64,000 nucleotides of DNA, from NCBI GenBank assembly GCA_964539825.1, contig CAZIKF010000011.1, forward strand, positions 1 to 64,000, in the 5' to 3' direction. A program made the translations under genes and the position numbers. This document shows positions 61,917-64,000 of the stretch, piece by piece. Origin of the DNA: CAZIKF01 sp964539825 (GTDB lineage Bacteria; Muiribacteriota; UBA6191). The notes below the pieces were generated by a model, which did not search any database, was not told the origin of the DNA, and saw nothing but the letters and a program-made list of their open reading frames with translations. The first letter of the stretch is position 1; each line of letters opens with the position of its first letter.

Positions 61917-62474
61917 TTAGAAGGCTCGGATTGCCTCGATTTTGAGAGCGTTCCCCTGTTCTTCGCAGTAATATGCGCAAAGCCCACAGCCTACACATCG
62001 CTGCAAATCAATCTCAGGAACTCTTTTGGAAAAAGGCCCCTTCATCTTTAGCGCGGCGATTTGAGGAGGACAGGACCCCTCACAGGCATCGCATAGAACG
62101 CCCTCAGTGTTTAGGCATTTTTCCTGTAGAAACCTCACGCTGGCCATTGCTGGAACTTCCTTTGCTGGAGTGACGAGGGCTCCTGATGGACAGGCTTTGA
62201 TACAGGGCAGGTCTTTACAAAGACGACAGGGATGGATCTCGGGCTTCATGACCGGAGTACCTTCGTGTGATCCAGAGGAAGGTCCCAACTTCTGGATAGC
62301 TTCATACGGGCAGACTTTCGAGCATTCCCCGCATTTATGGCACACGGAGCTAAAGGAATCCTCTTCGATGGCACCCGGCGGGCGAATAAGAGATTTGGGC
62401 TCTTCCCTTCGAGTGAGCTCAAACAACTCCAAGGGATTCAGTCGAAAAAATTGTCGTCTACTGATTTTACGCAT
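61917..62474 (-). CDS. NapG/NapF-like polyferredoxin
   Basis: 185 residues. The N-terminus MRKISRRQFFRLNP has a twin-arginine-like pair but no clear hydrophobic signal after it. Four cysteine groups bind [4Fe-4S] clusters: CHKCGECSKVCP (about 45-56), CRLCKDLPCIKACP (about 83-96), CDACEGSCP and CVGCGLCAYYC (about 162-172). The layout is that of NapG/MauM-type ferredoxins that pass electrons from a NapH-like membrane protein to a periplasmic oxidoreductase. The gene directly upstream encodes a NapH-like protein. No catalytic subunit is visible in the window; it may lie beyond 64000. Confidence 0.85.
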   Translation of the reverse strand: MRKISRRQFFRLNPLELFELTRREEPKSLIRPPGAIEEDSFSSVCHKCGECSKVCPYEAIQKLGPSSGSHEGTPVMKPEIHPCRLCKDLPCIKACPSGALVTPAKEVPAMASVRFLQEKCLNTEGVLCDACEGSCPPQIAALKMKGPFSKRVPEIDLQRCVGCGLCAYYCEEQGNALKIEAIRAF

Positions 62475-62475
62475 C

Positions 62476-63963
62476 CTAAAATCCTGTCCTCATCTCCATG
62501 GGACTAGCAATGAGGAAGATGCTTAGTGCTGAGTACAAAATCATGACGAAAATCAAAGGAGCAAGCATTAACATGGCCTTATTAGGATCTGCCACCAGTC
62601 TTCTTGAGATCCGGTCCGCGATGCGTACCCCAAAGAGATGGCCACTGAGGATCAACAGCACTTGAATCCAGGATACGATTTCTATGGTTAAGAGTTCCCT
62701 GTAAGAGTTCCCTGCGGTACCAAATAGATTCCAGCCCAGGCCAAAGGGATCACTGAGTAAGGGTATCAATTCCTGGGCTTCCATAAAAAAATGCATGGAA
62801 TTGTGGGCCAGGTGATAGAAGAGGGCAATGGGGAGGACACAGTAGGAGAAGGCTTTGAAAATCTTTGATACGCTCAACCCATTGGGAGCCAGACGGGAAG
62901 ACCACCTGGATCCGAGCCAAAACAAAGCAACCTGCCCAAAAAGAATCATTCCCATGAGCAGTGTAAAAATAACCGTGGCTTCCAGTCCTGTTTCCACACG
63001 TATCAGCTGGTTTACTCGTGTCCAGTAAGGGGTCATGGTAATGCCGTGAAAAGAAGTGAGAGCAAGCAATGTCACTATGAGTACGGCTTCGTCCATTCGA
63101 AACCTGTTTTTGGCAAAGAGGTCCGTAGCGAAGGGACGGACTGCGAGGCTGATGTTTTGAGAAGGGCAGGTTCTAACGCATTCGGTACAAAGGGTGCAGT
63201 AAGTGTTTTCGCGCAGGGTTGCTGGATTGAGAAACATTGGGCATCCACGATGTTGTGAGTTTCCCATCAGGCAATCTTTTGAGCTGCAGTCAGCGCATAC
63301 CGTGGCGCTTTTCGCCCTGAGCTCAAGAGGGCTGAACAGGGCATAAATACCGCTGATTCGACCAACTGGGCAAAGATACCGGCAGAAGCTTCTCTTCTCG
63401 AACAGAATCGCGCATATGATTGCCAAAAAAAGCATCCCAAACCCGAGAATGGCAGTGGTTGTTCCTGAAGAAGTTACATCAAATCCAAGCTCTATCCAGG
63501 TGAGTAGAATGAAAAGTCCTAGTGCCGGGTATACATTTCTTAGCTTTGAGGGCCAGGATAGGTTCAATCCCATTCTACTTTTTCTACTGAAAGGGCTTAG
63601 AGAGGTCACTAGTGAGGTCAAACCTTCCCAGGGACAGATCATACAGAAGAACTTTCCCATAAAAAGTACAACGAAAATCAGCAGTGCCCACCACCAGGTC
63701 CAGGTTAGAACCGGAGCGATATTATGTCTTTGGTTCGCGAAGAGCCCGGCCAGAATGATCACAAGAAACAAAGAAATCGATAACAGCTGAACCGCAAATG
63801 GGAAAGCATCGTGACGAACGCACCTCATCACAAGAGGAATCCGAAACAGGTTGAAGCGCAACTTTGAAGGAGACGGACTCTCATTTCTACCCAGGAGCCA
63901 ATGAGAACCGGAAATGACGAGGGCAAGGCATAGAACAGCCATCCAGGGATCGATTCCTTTCAT
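62476..63963 (-). CDS. NapH/NosR-like polytopic 4Fe-4S membrane protein
   Basis: 495 residues. Five or so N-terminal helices carry the inner-face motif CMICPWEG (about 108-115) and FCRYLCPVGRISG (about 193-205). A soluble segment follows with CADCSSKDC (about 222-230) and the cluster motif CTLCTECVRTCP (about 256-267), then about five more helices. NapH and the C-terminal part of NosR share the CxxCP motifs; the extra C-terminal helices make this protein longer than NapH (about 290). It probably moves electrons from quinol to the polyferredoxin encoded next. Its ATG overlaps the stop of the upstream gene (TAATG). Confidence 0.82.
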   Translation of the reverse strand: MKGIDPWMAVLCLALVISGSHWLLGRNESPSPSKLRFNLFRIPLVMRCVRHDAFPFAVQLLSISLFLVIILAGLFANQRHNIAPVLTWTWWWALLIFVVLFMGKFFCMICPWEGLTSLVTSLSPFSRKSRMGLNLSWPSKLRNVYPALGLFILLTWIELGFDVTSSGTTTAILGFGMLFLAIICAILFEKRSFCRYLCPVGRISGIYALFSPLELRAKSATVCADCSSKDCLMGNSQHRGCPMFLNPATLRENTYCTLCTECVRTCPSQNISLAVRPFATDLFAKNRFRMDEAVLIVTLLALTSFHGITMTPYWTRVNQLIRVETGLEATVIFTLLMGMILFGQVALFWLGSRWSSRLAPNGLSVSKIFKAFSYCVLPIALFYHLAHNSMHFFMEAQELIPLLSDPFGLGWNLFGTAGNSYRELLTIEIVSWIQVLLILSGHLFGVRIADRISRRLVADPNKAMLMLAPLIFVMILYSALSIFLIASPMEMRTGF

Positions 63964-64000
63964 TACATGAATCCCATTATCAAGATAGGTCGATGGAATC
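63963..64000 (-). CDS. C-terminal end of an upstream gene, mostly outside the window
   Basis: The minus-strand frame reads FHRPILIMGFM and stops with TAA at 63963-63965, sharing the A with the start codon of the NapH-like gene. This stop-start overlap and the open frame to the window edge suggest the last gene of the same operon. Eleven residues are too few to name it. Confidence 0.4.
   Translation of the reverse strand, partial: FHRPILIMGFM

Noticed and set aside
1..64000. CRISPR array, prophage or complete insertion sequence
   Set aside because: No regular spaced repeats, cas genes, integrase, transposase or phage structural genes were found on either strand.

Overview
The window looks like chromosome of a Gram-negative, facultatively anaerobic bacterium. 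It has many Sec-type and lipoprotein signal peptides, an NtrC-type sigma54 regulator, a sigma54 promoter set, anaerobic aromatic degradation and nitric oxide metabolism. A deltaproteobacterium-like or uncultured proteobacterial lineage fits, but the sequence contains no rRNA and I cannot fix the taxon.

Layout. 1-2.3 kb holds two exported proteins (a formylglycine-enzyme-type domain protein cut by the window edge, and an Ig-like repeat protein). 2.3-5.5 kb is a disturbed segment bounded by a 78-bp direct repeat at 2547 and 5217. It contains a tmRNA/tRNA-like 3' fragment, a palindromic element with perfect 29-bp arms, an ACR3 arsenite exporter and a 5'-truncated Fic gene. 5.5-15.4 kb carries poorly characterised exported proteins, MsrAB, MgtE, a lipoprotein and a GFA-type zinc protein. 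15.5-23.1 kb is housekeeping-like (MOSC, ArgE-like peptidase, aldehyde dehydrogenase, glutamate synthase large subunit).

23.1-46.3 kb is one tightly packed minus-strand cluster for anaerobic degradation of benzoate and 4-hydroxybenzoate. It encodes an ATP-dependent class I benzoyl-CoA reductase (BcrCBAD), the dienoyl-CoA hydratase, the 6-hydroxy dehydrogenase and the ring-opening hydrolase, a TetR regulator, beta-oxidation enzymes, a fused molybdenum 4-hydroxybenzoyl-CoA reductase with a MocA-like maturation enzyme, an acyl-CoA ligase fused to DUF2889, and an extra ATPase plus double-cubane-type reductase pair of unknown substrate. A consensus sigma70 promoter with a perfect 16-bp palindrome at the predicted transcription start lies in front of the first gene (46.26-46.31 kb).

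46.4-48.3 kb encodes a NorC/NorB-type nitric oxide reductase. 48.4-53.4 kb holds a ketopantoate-reductase-like protein, a GH13 alpha-glucosidase, a Pit phosphate transporter and an ECF sigma/zinc-finger anti-sigma pair. 53.5-64 kb is an anaerobic-respiration region: HemN, a PAS histidine kinase with receiver, an NtrC-type regulator, a CBS protein, NnrS, MoeA, and NapG/NapH-like iron-sulfur proteins.

The most striking unannotated signal is a set of four good sigma54 (-24/-12) promoters placed correctly in front of hemN, the CBS gene, nnrS and moeA, around the NtrC-type regulator. A weaker one faces the regulator itself. This suggests one local two-component sigma54 regulon that couples heme and molybdenum cofactor synthesis to NO/denitrification functions. 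These metals and cofactors are also what the neighbouring aromatic pathway and NO reductase need.
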